The position numbers and the translations under genes were made by a program. DNA of 64,000 bases from Thauera sp. GDN1. Its GTDB lineage: Bacteria; Pseudomonadota; Gammaproteobacteria; Burkholderiales; Rhodocyclaceae. This document shows, one piece after another, positions 20,485-30,366 of this stretch (positions within the stretch are counted from its first letter, which is position 1; each line of letters starts with the position of its first letter). The notes below the pieces were generated by a model, which was given only the letters and a program-made list of their open reading frames with translations, was not told where the DNA came from and searched no databases. The stretch covers positions 3,224,001-3,288,000 of the forward strand of contig NZ_CP097870.1 in the NCBI RefSeq assembly GCF_029223545.1, read 5' to 3'.

Positions 20485-21375
20485 ATGAGCAGGCACAAAC
20501 CGATCGACATCGCCGACTTCCGCGTCAAGGCCGGCAGGAAGATCGACCTCGACGACTGGCCGACCCGGATCGCTCCCCTGTATGCATCGAAGAGCGACTA
20601 CCAGGCGCGGCTGGAGGCGGGAACCGAGCATCTCGCCGAGCTGCAGGAAATGCTCTACGCCCACGACCGCTACTCCCTGCTGGTGATCTTCCAGGCCATG
20701 GACGCGGCCGGCAAGGACGGCGCGATCCGCCACGTCATGTCGGGCGTCAATCCCCAGGGCTGCCAGGTGTTCAGCTTCAAGCACCCGAGCGCCACCGAGC
20801 TCGACCACGACTTCCTGTGGCGCACCCACGTGGCGCTGCCCGAGCGCGGCCGCATCGGCATCTTCAACCGCTCGTACTACGAGGAGGTGCTGATCGTGCG
20901 CGTGCTGCCCGACATCCTGCGCGGCGAGAAGCTGCCCGACGAAACCCTGGCGGCGAAGGACTTCTGGGGCGACCGCTTCCGCTCGATCGCCGATTCCGAG
21001 GCCCATCTGCACCGCAACGGCACCCGCATCGTCAAGATCTTCCTGCACCTGTCCAGGGATGAGCAGCGCGACCGCCTGATCGCGCGCATCGACGAGGAGG
21101 ACAAGAACTGGAAGTTCGACGAGGGCGACATCGAGCAGCGCAAGCACTGGGACAGGTACATGGCGGCCTACGCCGACTGCCTGCGCGCGACCAGCACGTC
21201 CGACTGCCCGTGGTACGTGGTGCCGGCCGACGACAAGAAGAACGCGCGCCTGATCGTGTCGCAGATCCTGGTCGACACGCTGTCGGCACTCGACATGAGC
21301 TACCCGACCACCACCCCGGCGCGCCGCGAACGGCTGCTGGAAATCCGCCGCCAGCTCGAAGCCGGCGAGGTTTGA
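20485..21375 (+). CDS. ppk2: Polyphosphate kinase 2
   Basis: A 296-residue PPK2-family enzyme that uses polyphosphate to phosphorylate nucleotides. Walker A is MDAAGKDG (residues 72-79), followed by the lid/Walker B motif [14 protein letters not shown]. The length and the single PPK2 domain fit the one-domain class I or III group; class III enzymes convert AMP and ADP to ATP, but class cannot be fixed from sequence alone. ACGGAGAA precedes the ATG. It is separated from the SLC13 permease by 54 bp and is convergent with the lipoprotein gene at 21384. Confidence 0.93.
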   Translation: MSRHKPIDIADFRVKAGRKIDLDDWPTRIAPLYASKSDYQARLEAGTEHLAELQEMLYAHDRYSLLVIFQAMDAAGKDGAIRHVMSGVNPQGCQVFSFKHPSATELDHDFLWRTHVALPERGRIGIFNRSYYEEVLIVRVLPDILRGEKLPDETLAAKDFWGDRFRSIADSEAHLHRNGTRIVKIFLHLSRDEQRDRLIARIDEEDKNWKFDEGDIEQRKHWDRYMAAYADCLRATSTSDCPWYVVPADDKKNARLIVSQILVDTLSALDMSYPTTTPARRERLLEIRRQLEAGEV

Positions 21376-21383
21376 GCGACGCC

Positions 21384-22124
21384 TCAGCGCGCGCCAGCGG
21401 GCTCCGTGGCAGCGCGTACGGACCACTCGACCACCTCCGCCGCCAGCCGGTCGCCGGCGCTGCCGAAGGCCTGGACCACCGCCGGCACCGCGGCATCGGC
21501 GGCGGGCACGCGCTGCTCGAAACTGCGGCTGGCGACGATGCGCCGGGACGCCGTGTGCACCAGGCGGGCGTCGAGGCGGACCACGGCCTCGGGGCGGCCA
21601 TCGCGGTACGCGCTGTGGAAGGCGCGCAGGTCGCTGTCGAGTTCGAAGTCGGCCTGCAACTGCCTGTCGTCGCTGCTCAGCGCGGCGATGCGACCATCGG
21701 CGCGGAAGGCGTCGAGCAGGCGGTTGCGCACCAGCACCGGCGCCGGGTCGCTCCAGCCGGCCCCCTTGTAGACGCTGACCCGGTTGTCCTCGGGCACGAC
21801 CACGATGCGCTGGCCGGACAGATGCACACCCGCGGCCGGACGCGCGACACGCAGCGACCACGGCGCCACCTGCGCGGCGTTGCGGACCGGGGCCGGAGCG
21901 GACGCGGCGGACGGCAGCAGGTAGACGTCCACCGGCTCGGCCGTGGGCAGGATGGTGCACGCGGGCAGCAGCACTGCAGCGAGCGCGGCCCACCCGACCC
22001 GACATCCGACGCGTCCGGCGACCGCACGCGCCGTCCGGCTCACGGCGCGCACGCGATCGGCTCCGGCATTCGTGGTCATCGGCCCGTCATCGTTCCGGCC
22101 CGGCACGGATTGCGGCGTTTTCAT
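21384..22124 (-). CDS. ABC-type transport auxiliary lipoprotein (PqiC/LptE-like component)
   Basis: A 246-residue lipoprotein. An Ala-rich hydrophobic stretch ends in LLPACTIL, a lipobox whose Cys is near residue 56. The C-terminal domain (VYLLPSAASAP..., VLVRNRLLDAF) matches the ABC-type transport auxiliary lipoprotein family that includes PqiC. The ATG overlaps the upstream MCE gene stop by 4 bp, so it is the last gene of a four-gene lipid transport operon (permease, ATPase, MCE protein, lipoprotein). The long N-terminus before the signal suggests the true start may be a later Met near residue 16. Confidence 0.82.
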   Translation of the reverse strand: MKTPQSVPGRNDDGPMTTNAGADRVRAVSRTARAVAGRVGCRVGWAALAAVLLPACTILPTAEPVDVYLLPSAASAPAPVRNAAQVAPWSLRVARPAAGVHLSGQRIVVVPEDNRVSVYKGAGWSDPAPVLVRNRLLDAFRADGRIAALSSDDRQLQADFELDSDLRAFHSAYRDGRPEAVVRLDARLVHTASRRIVASRSFEQRVPAADAAVPAVVQAFGSAGDRLAAEVVEWSVRAATEPAGAR

Positions 22125-23062
22125 GGCGTGAACTCCTTGGTCGGTTCGAGGCCGAGCAGGTAGTCGGCGGGACGGTCTTCGAGCTGGCGGGTGATCGCGC
22201 GCAGCGAGGCGAGCGTGGTGCGCAGCTCGGCCACCGCCGGGCCGATCTCGGCCAGCCCGCGCATGCCGCCGTCGAGCGGCTCGCGATTGTCGGCGATCAG
22301 CTTGTCGACCGAGCCCATCGCGCGCTCGAAGGCCAGCATCGCATCGCGCGCACTGACCAGGGTCTGGACGCCCTGCTTCTCGACCAGGCGATTGGCGGTG
22401 CCGAGCACCCGGGTGGCCTCGGCCAGGGCGACACCTGCCTGCGCGCTGGCAGCGGTGAGCTGCTTGAGCGCCGCCCCCACGTCGTCACGCTGCGCGGCCA
22501 GGGCGGCGGTGGTCTGCTCCAGGTTGTCGAGCGTGCGCCCGATCGCGGCGACGTTGTCGGCCGAGAACAGCGCACGCGCCTGCACCATCAGCTCGTTGAC
22601 GTTGGTGATCGCATCCTCGCCGTCGGCGAGCAGGCGGCTGAACGGCGACGGTGCGGCGACGATGCGCGGCACCTCGCCGTCTGCGCTCACCAGGCGCTGG
22701 CTGGCGGGGTCGTTGCCGGTGGTGAGGCGGATCATCGTCAGCCCGGTGATGCCCGCCGGCACCAGCCGCGCCTGGGTGTCGGTGCGCACCGGCGCGGTGC
22801 TGTCGACGCGCACGCGGGCGATCACCCGGCGCGCGTCCTCGGGGTCGAGACGCAGGCTGACGACGTCGCCGATGCGGATGCCGTTGAACTCCACCGTGCC
22901 GCCCTTGGACAGACCGGACACCGCCTCCTGGAACACGATGTCGTAGGTGTCGAACTGGCGGTCGGCGTCGCTCTTGCCGAGCCACAGCGTGAACATCAGC
23001 GCGGCGCCGACGACGAGCACGGTGAAGAGGCCGATCAGCACATGATGGGCGCGGGTTTCCAT
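22121..23062 (-). CDS. MCE-family (MlaD-like) periplasmic lipid-binding protein
   Basis: A 313-residue protein with an uncleaved N-terminal anchor (VLIGLFTVLVVGAALMFTLWL, residues 8-28) and one MCE domain (about 40-120; SGLSKGGTVEFNGIRIGDV). A long predicted coiled coil or helical region follows (residues 150-300) rich in Ala, Leu and Glu. MCE proteins form hexameric rings that bind lipids between membranes. The ATG at 23062 is preferred to an upstream in-frame start because that extension is low-complexity and overlaps the ATPase gene. It lies 1 bp after the ATPase gene and overlaps the lipoprotein gene by 4 bp. Confidence 0.92.
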   Translation of the reverse strand: METRAHHVLIGLFTVLVVGAALMFTLWLGKSDADRQFDTYDIVFQEAVSGLSKGGTVEFNGIRIGDVVSLRLDPEDARRVIARVRVDSTAPVRTDTQARLVPAGITGLTMIRLTTGNDPASQRLVSADGEVPRIVAAPSPFSRLLADGEDAITNVNELMVQARALFSADNVAAIGRTLDNLEQTTAALAAQRDDVGAALKQLTAASAQAGVALAEATRVLGTANRLVEKQGVQTLVSARDAMLAFERAMGSVDKLIADNREPLDGGMRGLAEIGPAVAELRTTLASLRAITRQLEDRPADYLLGLEPTKEFTP

Positions 23063-23063
23063 G

Positions 23064-23888
23064 TCAGGGGTTCTCCGTTGCGGCGCGCACGGCGCGGGCG
23101 GCGGCCACCGCAGCGGCGGCGGCGCGGCCGCGCGGGCCGTGGAAGTATTCGCGGATCCAGTCGTCGTCGGTGGCGGCGACTTCGTCCAGGCGGGCATTGA
23201 CCAGCACCTTCTTCTGCGCCAGCACGGCGACGCGATCGGTGATGGTGTAGATGGTGTCGAGGTCGTGGGTGACGATGAACACGGTCAGGCCGAGCGCGTC
23301 GCGCAGGGTCAGGATGAGCTGATCGAAGGCCGCGGCGCCGATCGGGTCGAGGCCGGCGGTGGGCTCGTCGAGGAACAGGATGTCGGGGTCGAGCGCGAGC
23401 GCACGGGCGAGCGCGGCGCGCTTGACCATGCCGCCGGAGAGGTCCGCCGGATACTTGTCGCCGGCGCTCGCCGGCAGCCCGGCGAGCGCGATCTTGAGCG
23501 CGGCCAGCTCCGCCGCGTCGCGCTTCGACAGGCCGACATGCTCGATCAGCGGCAGCGCCACGTTCTCGCTCACGGTCAGCGAGGAGAACAGCGCACCCTT
23601 CTGGAACAGCACCCCGAAGCGGCGCTCGACCTGCTTGCGACGCGCATCCGGCAGGCTCAGCAGGTCCTCGCCGAACACATGCACGCTGCCCTCCCGCGGC
23701 CGGTTCAGACCGACGATGGTGCGCAGCAGCACCGACTTGCCGGTGCCCGAGCCGCCGACGACGCTGAGGATCTCGCCGCGGCGCACGTCGAGATCGAGCG
23801 CATCGTGCACCACCTGGGCGCCGAACTGGTTGCGCACCCCGCGCACCTCGATGACCGAGTCCACCGGATTCGCGGCCACGCTCACCAC
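23064..23888 (-). CDS. Lipid ABC transporter ATP-binding protein (MlaF-like)
   Basis: A 274-residue ABC ATPase. It has Walker A GGSGTGKS, the Q-loop region, the signature PADLSGGMVKR, Walker B DILFLDEPTAGLDP and the switch His in THDLDT. The sequence VIEVRGVRNQFGAQVVHDALDLDV is typical of MlaF/Ttg2A subunits. It overlaps the permease gene by 7 bp and is followed 1 bp later by the MCE protein, so it energises that complex. The GLDP motif and length are normal for the family. Confidence 0.94.
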   Translation of the reverse strand: MVSVAANPVDSVIEVRGVRNQFGAQVVHDALDLDVRRGEILSVVGGSGTGKSVLLRTIVGLNRPREGSVHVFGEDLLSLPDARRKQVERRFGVLFQKGALFSSLTVSENVALPLIEHVGLSKRDAAELAALKIALAGLPASAGDKYPADLSGGMVKRAALARALALDPDILFLDEPTAGLDPIGAAAFDQLILTLRDALGLTVFIVTHDLDTIYTITDRVAVLAQKKVLVNARLDEVAATDDDWIREYFHGPRGRAAAAAVAAARAVRAATENP

Positions 23889-25051
23889 CCCATCTCCATG
23901 CAGAACAGCGCGGCGATCGCATCGACCACGATGACCACGAAGATCGACTGCACCACCGCGGAGGTGGTGTGCTCGCCCACCGACTGCGCGCTGCCCTGCA
24001 CGCGGAAGCCCTCCAGGCAGCCGATCACGGCCACCAGGAAGGCGAAGACCGGCGCCTTGGCCATGCCGACCCAGAAGTGGATCAGGCCGACGTTCTCCTG
24101 GATGCGCGACAGGAACAGCGCCGGCGAGATGTCGAGCGACAGCGCCGACACCAGCATGCCGCCGACGATGCCCGAGACCATGGCGACGAAGCTCAGGATC
24201 GGCAGCGCGATCAGCAGCGCATACACCCGCGGCAGCACCAGCAGCTCGATCGGGTCGAGGCCGAGCACGCGGATGGCGTCGATCTCCTCGTTGGCGCGCA
24301 TGGAGCCGATCTGTGCGGTGAACGCGCTCGCGGTGCGGCCGGCGACGATGATCGCCGCCAGCATCACGCCGAACTCGCGCAGGAAGGAGTAGGCCACCAG
24401 GTCGACGGTGAAGATGCTGGCGCCGAAGTTGGCGAGCACGGTGGCGCCGAGGAAGGCGACCACCGCGCCGACCAGGAAGGTCAGCAGGGCGATGATCGGC
24501 ACCGCGTCGAGCCCGGTGCGCTCGAGGTTGGCGACGAGCGCTGTCATCCGCCAGCGCCGCGGCTGCACCGCGACCCGCAGGGCGGTCTCGAGGATCAGGC
24601 CGATGAAGCCGGAGAGGCCGATGACGTGGCGCCAGAACACTACCATGGCATGGCCGATATGGGCGAGCACGTCGCCGAGCGCGTAGCCCTCGGCGACGGC
24701 TGCCGGCACCGCGGGTGCGGCGAGCGCGTCGGCGACCGCCTTCAGCAGCGCACGCCGCTCGCGCGGCAGCGCCCCGTCGTCGGCGAGCAGCGCGGCCACG
24801 CGCGCGGGACCGAGCAGGCGATGCAGCATGCGGGCACCGGCGGTGTCGAGCGCGCCGAGCGCGCCCACGTCGACCGGCAGCCCCGCCTCCCCCTGCGCAC
24901 CCAGCGCCGCGAGCCGCGCCTCCAGCGCCGCATGGTGCGCCAGCGTCCAGTCACCCGACAGCCGCAGCCGCGCGCCGGTGGCGTCGGAGACGAGCTCGAC
25001 GTCGCCGGGCCTGCGCGCGGAAGTGTCTGCTTGTTCGGGATCCCTGGGCAT
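23882..25051 (-). CDS. Lipid ABC transporter permease with N-terminal STAS domain (MlaE-like)
   Basis: A 389-residue protein. Residues 15-95 look like a STAS domain (GARLRLSGDWTLAHHAALEARL), and the rest is an MlaE/YrbE permease with five or six helices and the conserved RTASAFTAQIGSMRANEEIDA loop. In E. coli the STAS protein MlaB is separate; here it is fused to the permease, as in the PqiA-linked and Ttg2 variants. An upstream in-frame start at 25111 exists, but neither start has a strong ribosome-binding site; 25051 gives the better N-terminus. It is the first gene of the operon. Confidence 0.88.
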   Translation of the reverse strand: MPRDPEQADTSARRPGDVELVSDATGARLRLSGDWTLAHHAALEARLAALGAQGEAGLPVDVGALGALDTAGARMLHRLLGPARVAALLADDGALPRERRALLKAVADALAAPAVPAAVAEGYALGDVLAHIGHAMVVFWRHVIGLSGFIGLILETALRVAVQPRRWRMTALVANLERTGLDAVPIIALLTFLVGAVVAFLGATVLANFGASIFTVDLVAYSFLREFGVMLAAIIVAGRTASAFTAQIGSMRANEEIDAIRVLGLDPIELLVLPRVYALLIALPILSFVAMVSGIVGGMLVSALSLDISPALFLSRIQENVGLIHFWVGMAKAPVFAFLVAVIGCLEGFRVQGSAQSVGEHTTSAVVQSIFVVIVVDAIAALFCMEMGW

Positions 25052-25313
25052 TCGTTGCGACTCGGTGGGCAAGGGCCGGATGTTACAACACCGTCCGCGC
25101 AGCTCCGCCATTGAATCGAAACAGTCGGAATCAGGCCCCGGAGCGCGCCGGCGCTGAGGTGCGTTTTGTGCGATGCGGCCAATGGGCGCACAATCGTGGC
25201 ATGCGACATCGCGCGTGCTCCTGTGATGCTCCAGGCCCGAAGGCGCCCGCCGACCTTGCGCGGCAACATGCCAGCGGCGTCATCACGGGCGCCACCGCCC
25301 CAAGGTGATTTCC

Positions 25314-26381
25314 ATGAACACAGCACAACGGAGCCGGCTCGCCTGGATCGGGGCCGGGATTGTGGTCATTGCCGCAGCCGCGGCCTGGCAGCTCCTGCGC
25401 CCGGCGGCCGACGACGGCAGTCTCGTGCGCGGCAACGGCCGCATCGAGGCCACCGAGGTCGACGTCGCCGCCAAGGCCCCCGGCCGGGTGGACGCGATCC
25501 TGGTCAACGAAGGCGACTTCGTGCGCGCGGACGAGATGGTCGCGCGCATGGACGTCAAGGCGCTGCAGGCCCAGCTCGCCCAGGCCCAGGCCGAAGTCGC
25601 CAACGCGATGAGCGCGCGCGAAACCGCCCGCGCCCTGGTCGCCCAGCGCCACGCCGACGTGGCGATGGCCGAGGCGACGCTGATCCAGCGCCGCGCCGAA
25701 CTCGACGTCGCGCGCAGCACCGCGGCCCGCTCGCGCGCCCTGCTTGCCGACCGCGCCACCTCGGCGCAGAAGGTCGAGGACGATGCCGCCCGCGCGCGCA
25801 GCGCCGAGGCCAACATCGCCGTCGCCCAGGCCCAGATCACCGCCGCCCGCGCCGGCGTGCGCGCCGCCGAGGCCCAGGTGCAGCAGGGAGAAGCAGCGAT
25901 CCTGGCCGCCGAGGCGGTCGTCGCCCGCCTGCGCACCGAGATCGCCGACGGCGAGCTGCGCGCCCCGCGCAACGGCCGCGTGCAGTACCGCGTGGTGCAG
26001 CCGGGCGAGGTGGTCGGCGGCGGCGGCAAGGTGGTGAGCCTGGTCGACGTCGGCGACGTGTACATGAGCTTCTTCCTGCCCGAGATGGCCGCCGGCCGGG
26101 TCGCACTCGGCAGCGAGGTGCGCATCGTGCTAGACGCCGCGCGGGAGTTCGTGATCCCGGCGAAGGTGTCCTACGTCGCCAGCGTCGCCCAGTTCACGCC
26201 CAAGACCGTCGAAACCCAGAGCGAGCGCCAGAAGATGGTGTTCCGGGTCAAGGCGCGCATCGACCCCGAGCTGCTGGCGAAGTACCCCGAGCAGGTAAAG
26301 ACCGGCCTGCCCGGCATCGCCCACCTGCGCCTGAACACGCAGCGCGAGTGGCCGCCGGAACTGCAGGTGAGGCTGCCGTGA
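25314..26381 (+). CDS. HlyD-family membrane fusion protein (YhiI-like)
   Basis: A 355-residue periplasmic adaptor. It has an N-terminal anchor helix (residues 8-28), a biotinyl-lipoyl-like segment ([21 protein letters not shown]), a long alpha-helical hairpin (about 80-215) rich in Ala, Gln and Glu, and a beta-barrel with [21 protein letters not shown]. It links an inner-membrane ABC exporter to an outer-membrane channel. AAGGTGAT precedes the ATG. Its TGA overlaps the following GTG start by 4 bp, and the three genes to 30333 have the yhiI-rbbA-yhhJ order. Confidence 0.92.
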   Translation: MNTAQRSRLAWIGAGIVVIAAAAAWQLLRPAADDGSLVRGNGRIEATEVDVAAKAPGRVDAILVNEGDFVRADEMVARMDVKALQAQLAQAQAEVANAMSARETARALVAQRHADVAMAEATLIQRRAELDVARSTAARSRALLADRATSAQKVEDDAARARSAEANIAVAQAQITAARAGVRAAEAQVQQGEAAILAAEAVVARLRTEIADGELRAPRNGRVQYRVVQPGEVVGGGGKVVSLVDVGDVYMSFFLPEMAAGRVALGSEVRIVLDAAREFVIPAKVSYVASVAQFTPKTVETQSERQKMVFRVKARIDPELLAKYPEQVKTGLPGIAHLRLNTQREWPPELQVRLP

Positions 26382-29155
26382 GCGCGCAACGCGGCGACGC
26401 AGCGCGCACTGTTGCGCCGGCCGCCACAGCGGACGCCGCCGTGCCGCCGGTCGCGCGCCTGATCGATGTGCGCCACCGCTACGGCGAGACGCTGGCCGCC
26501 GCCGGCGTCACGCTGGACATCCCCGCCGGGCGCATGGTCGGCTTCATCGGTCCGGACGGCGTGGGCAAATCGACCTGGCTGGGTCTGATCGCCGGCGCGC
26601 GCCGGATCCAGCACGGCGCCGTCGAGGTGCTCGGCGGCGACATGGCGGACGCCCGCCACCGCGCCCGCGTCTGCCCGCGCATCGCCTACATGCCGCAGGG
26701 CCTGGGCAGGAACCTCTATCCCACGCTGTCGGTGTTCGAGAACATCGACTTCTTCGGCCGCCTGTTCGGCCAGTCCGCAGCCGAGCGCGCGCGCCGCATC
26801 ACCGAACTGCTCGCGGCCACCGGCCTGGGCGCCTTCGCCGACCGTCCCGCCAACAAGCTCTCCGGCGGCATGAAGCAGAAGCTCGGGCTGTGCTGCGCGC
26901 TGATCCACGACCCCGACCTGCTGATCCTCGACGAGCCCACCACCGGCGTCGATCCGCTGTCGCGCCGCCAGTTCTGGGAGCTGATCGCACGCATCCGCGC
27001 CGCCCGCCCGGGCATGAGCGTGCTGATCGCCACCGCTTACATGGAGGAGGCCGAGGGCTACGACTGGCTGGTGGCGGTGGACGCCGGCCGCGTGCTCGCC
27101 ACCGGCACCCCGGACGCGCTGCGCGCCGCCGGCGGCGCCGACACGCTGGAAGCGGCCTTCATCGCGCTGTTGCCCGAGGCGCGCCGGCGCGAGCATCGCC
27201 GGCTCGAAATTCCGCCGCACGATGCGGGCGAGGTCGTCATCGAGGCGCGCGGCCTGCAGATGCGCTTCGGCGACTTCGTCGCGGTGGACGACGTCAACCT
27301 GGCCGTGCGCCGCGGCGAGATCTTCGGCTTCCTCGGCTCCAACGGCTGCGGCAAGTCGACCACGATGAAGATGCTCACCGGCCTGCTCGAGCCCACCGCC
27401 GGCGAAGCCCTGCTGCTCGGCCGCAAGCTCGACGCGAAGAACATCGAGACCCGCCACCGCGTGGGCTACATGTCGCAGTCCTTCTCGCTGTATGGCGAGC
27501 TCTCGGTGCGGCAGAACCTCGAGCTGCATGCGCGCCTGTTCCACCTGCCCGCGGACGAGGCCGCGGCCCGTATCGCCGAACTCGCCCGCCGCTTCGACCT
27601 CGAGCCGGTGATGGACACCCAGCCCGACGCGCTGCCGCTCGGCATCCGCCAGCGCCTGCAGCTGGCGGTGGCGGTGCTGCACCGGCCCGACGTGCTGATC
27701 CTCGACGAGCCCACCTCGGGCGTCGACCCGGTGGCGCGCGACCATTTCTGGGCGCTGATCGTCGACCTGTCGCGCCAGGAGGGGGTGACGATCTTCATCA
27801 CCACCCACTTCATGAACGAGGCCCAGCGCTGCGACCGCGTCTCGCTGATGCACGCCGGCCGCATCCTCGCCAGCGACAGCCCGGCGGCGCTCACCGCGGC
27901 GCGCGCCAGCGAACGGCTGGAGGATGCATTCATCGCCTACCTGGAGGAGGCGAGCGGCATTGCGCAGCGCCCGCCCGCCGATGCGACGGCGCACACGTCC
28001 ACGGGCGCCGATCGCGGCGATCGCCATGCCGGCTTCAGCCTCGCCCGCCTGCTCAGCCTGTCGGCGCGCGAGGCGATCGAGCTGCGGCGCGATCCGGTGC
28101 GGCTGACCCTGGCGCTGGTCGGCACGCTGGTGCTGATGCTGGTCATGGGCTACGGCATCAACATGGACGTCGAGAACCTCGGCTTCGCGGTGCTCGACCA
28201 CGACCGCAGCGTGGCCAGCCAGCGCTACACCCTGCAGATCGCCGGCTCGCGCTACTTCACCGAGCGCGCCGCGCTCGAAAGCCACGCCGAGCTCGATGCG
28301 CGCATGCGCAGCGGCAAGCTGACGATGGCGATCGAGATCCCGCCCGGCTTCGGCCGCGACCTCGCGCGCGGCAAGGCGCCGCAGATCGCGGTCTGGCTCG
28401 ACGGTTCGATGCCGCTGCGCGCCGAGCTCGCGCGCGCCTACGTGAGCGGCGTGCATGCGCAGACGCTGGCGGAGGCGGTCGCCGAATCCGGCGCCGCCTC
28501 CGCGACCGCGCCGGCCACGATCGAGGTGCGCTACCGCTACAACCCCGAGCTGCGCAGCCTGGTGGCGATGGTGCCGATGGTGATCCCGCTGCTGCTGGTC
28601 TTCATCCCGGCCATGCTGACCGCGCTCGGCGTGGTGCGCGAGAAGGAGCTCGGCTCCATCCTCAACCTCTACACCACGCCGGTGACGCGCTTCGAGTTCC
28701 TGGTCGGCAAGCAGCTGCCCTACATCGCGCTGTCGCTGTTCAACTTCGTGCTGCTGTTCGTGTTCGCGATCACGCTGTTCCAGGTGCCGTTCAAGGGCAG
28801 CATCCTCGCGCTCGCCTGCGGCGCGCTGCTCTACGTCACCGCCACCACCGGGCTCGGCCTGCTCGCCTCGACCATGACCAGCAGCCAGGTCGCCGCACTC
28901 GCGGGCACCTCGATCGGCACCCTGCTGCCGGCCATCCAGTTCTCCGGGCTGATGGACCCGGTGTCCTCGCTGGAAGGCGCCGGGGCGCTGATCGGCGCGA
29001 TCTACCCGACCGCCCACTTCCTGACCATCTCCAGCGGCACCTTCTCCAAGGCGCTCGGCTTCGCCGATCTCGGCGCCTCCTTCCTGCCGCTGGCAGCGGC
29101 GATCCCGGTGCTCACCGTGCTGGCGGTGGCGCTGCTGAAGAAGCAGGCGACATGA
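26378..29155 (+). CDS. rbbA: RbbA-type ABC transporter: two ATPase domains fused to an ABC-2 permease
   Basis: A 925-residue protein beginning at GTG inside the hlyD stop. The first ABC domain has Walker [10 protein letters not shown] near residue 58, signature LSGGMKQK and Walker [14 protein letters not shown]. The second has Walker [10 protein letters not shown] near 320 and Walker [14 protein letters not shown]; its signature region reads PLGIRQRLQ, lacking the usual LSGG. From about residue 560 an ABC-2 permease follows with six helices and the typical loop [12 protein letters not shown]. This is the architecture of RbbA/YhiH, described as a ribosome-associated ATPase in E. coli, though here the neighbours point to export. 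Confidence 0.9.
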   Translation: MSAQRGDAARTVAPAATADAAVPPVARLIDVRHRYGETLAAAGVTLDIPAGRMVGFIGPDGVGKSTWLGLIAGARRIQHGAVEVLGGDMADARHRARVCPRIAYMPQGLGRNLYPTLSVFENIDFFGRLFGQSAAERARRITELLAATGLGAFADRPANKLSGGMKQKLGLCCALIHDPDLLILDEPTTGVDPLSRRQFWELIARIRAARPGMSVLIATAYMEEAEGYDWLVAVDAGRVLATGTPDALRAAGGADTLEAAFIALLPEARRREHRRLEIPPHDAGEVVIEARGLQMRFGDFVAVDDVNLAVRRGEIFGFLGSNGCGKSTTMKMLTGLLEPTAGEALLLGRKLDAKNIETRHRVGYMSQSFSLYGELSVRQNLELHARLFHLPADEAAARIAELARRFDLEPVMDTQPDALPLGIRQRLQLAVAVLHRPDVLILDEPTSGVDPVARDHFWALIVDLSRQEGVTIFITTHFMNEAQRCDRVSLMHAGRILASDSPAALTAARASERLEDAFIAYLEEASGIAQRPPADATAHTSTGADRGDRHAGFSLARLLSLSAREAIELRRDPVRLTLALVGTLVLMLVMGYGINMDVENLGFAVLDHDRSVASQRYTLQIAGSRYFTERAALESHAELDARMRSGKLTMAIEIPPGFGRDLARGKAPQIAVWLDGSMPLRAELARAYVSGVHAQTLAEAVAESGAASATAPATIEVRYRYNPELRSLVAMVPMVIPLLLVFIPAMLTALGVVREKELGSILNLYTTPVTRFEFLVGKQLPYIALSLFNFVLLFVFAITLFQVPFKGSILALACGALLYVTATTGLGLLASTMTSSQVAALAGTSIGTLLPAIQFSGLMDPVSSLEGAGALIGAIYPTAHFLTISSGTFSKALGFADLGASFLPLAAAIPVLTVLAVALLKKQAT

Positions 29156-30333
29156 GCGCGGAGCAGGCACAGACCATGGAACGGAAGCCCTCCATGAGCC
29201 GACGCTCGAGCCACCTGCGCAACACCTGGCACCTCGGCGTCAAGGAGTTCCACAGCCTGGCGCGCGACATGGCGCTGTTGTTCCTGATCGTGTTCATGTT
29301 CAGCGTGTCGATCTACGCCGACGCGCGCGCCAAGCCCGAAAGCCTGAACCGCGCCTCGATCGCGGTCGTCGACGAGGACCACTCGCAGCTCTCCACCCGC
29401 ATCGTCGCCGCGCTGCAGCCGCCGCAGTTCATCACGCCGGAACAGGTCGTTCTCGCCGACATGGACCGTGGCATGGACGCCGGCCGCCACACCTTCGTGC
29501 TCGACATCCCGCCCGGCTTCCAGCGCGACGTGCTCGCCGCCCGCAGCCCGGCGCTGCAGCTCAACGTCGACGCCACCCGCCAGAGCCAGGCGCAGACCGG
29601 CGCCGGCTACATCCAGAACATCCTCGCCGACGAGATCCGCGCCTTCGTCCAGCGCGTGCGCGCACCCGCGCCGCAGCCGGTGGAACTGGTGCCGCGCGCG
29701 ATGTTCAACCCCAACCTCAACGCCTCCTGGTTCGCCGCCATCAACGCGCTGATCAACAACGTCACCATGCTCGGCATCCTGCTCACCGGTGCGGCGCTGA
29801 TCCGCGAGCGCGAGCACGGCACCATCGAGCACCTGCTGGTGATGCCGGTCACCCCGCTCGAGATCATGCTGTCGAAGATCTGGTCGATGGGGGTGGTGGT
29901 GCTGGTGGCGTCCTCGTTCTCGCTGCAGGTGGTGGTGAAGGGCTTCCTCGGCATCAGCGTCGCCGGCTCGGCCGTCCTGTTCGCGCTCGGCACCCTGCTC
30001 TACCTGTTCGCCGCGGCCTCGATCGGCATCTTCATGGGCACGGTCGCGCGCAACATGCCGCAGTTCGGGCTGATGTCCATCCTCGTGCTGCTGCCGCTGC
30101 AGATCCTGTCCGGCGGCGTCACGCCGCGCGAGAGCATGCCGGAGACGATCCAGCACCTGATGTCGCTGGCGCCGACCACGCACTATGTCTCGCTCGCACA
30201 GTCCATCCTGTTCCGCGGTGCGGGCATCGACGTGGTGTGGCCGGAATTCCTGATGGTCGCGGCAATTGGCGCGGTGTTCCTCACCCTCGCCCATCGCAGG
30301 CTGCGCCATGCGATCGGCACGATGCAGAATTGA
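29152..30333 (+). CDS. ABC-2 type exporter permease (YhhJ-like)
   Basis: A 393-residue permease overlapping the RbbA gene by 4 bp (ATGA). One helix near residues 40-58 is followed by a large periplasmic domain and five more helices, with [21 protein letters not shown], the ABC-2 signature near residue 220. It is likely to pair with the RbbA-type ATPase and its own permease domain to form a complete exporter, with the HlyD protein as adaptor. No outer-membrane factor is encoded in the window. It is followed 33 bp later by phaC. Confidence 0.92.
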   Translation: MSAEQAQTMERKPSMSRRSSHLRNTWHLGVKEFHSLARDMALLFLIVFMFSVSIYADARAKPESLNRASIAVVDEDHSQLSTRIVAALQPPQFITPEQVVLADMDRGMDAGRHTFVLDIPPGFQRDVLAARSPALQLNVDATRQSQAQTGAGYIQNILADEIRAFVQRVRAPAPQPVELVPRAMFNPNLNASWFAAINALINNVTMLGILLTGAALIREREHGTIEHLLVMPVTPLEIMLSKIWSMGVVVLVASSFSLQVVVKGFLGISVAGSAVLFALGTLLYLFAAASIGIFMGTVARNMPQFGLMSILVLLPLQILSGGVTPRESMPETIQHLMSLAPTTHYVSLAQSILFRGAGIDVVWPEFLMVAAIGAVFLTLAHRRLRHAIGTMQN

Positions 30334-30366
30334 ACCCGGCCCGCCCGGAACATGGAGGAGAAGCTG

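Noticed and set aside
18637..22005. A 1122-codon minus-strand frame opposite the SLC13 permease and ppk2
   Set aside because: Antisense shadow. The opposite strand has well-supported genes with family motifs.
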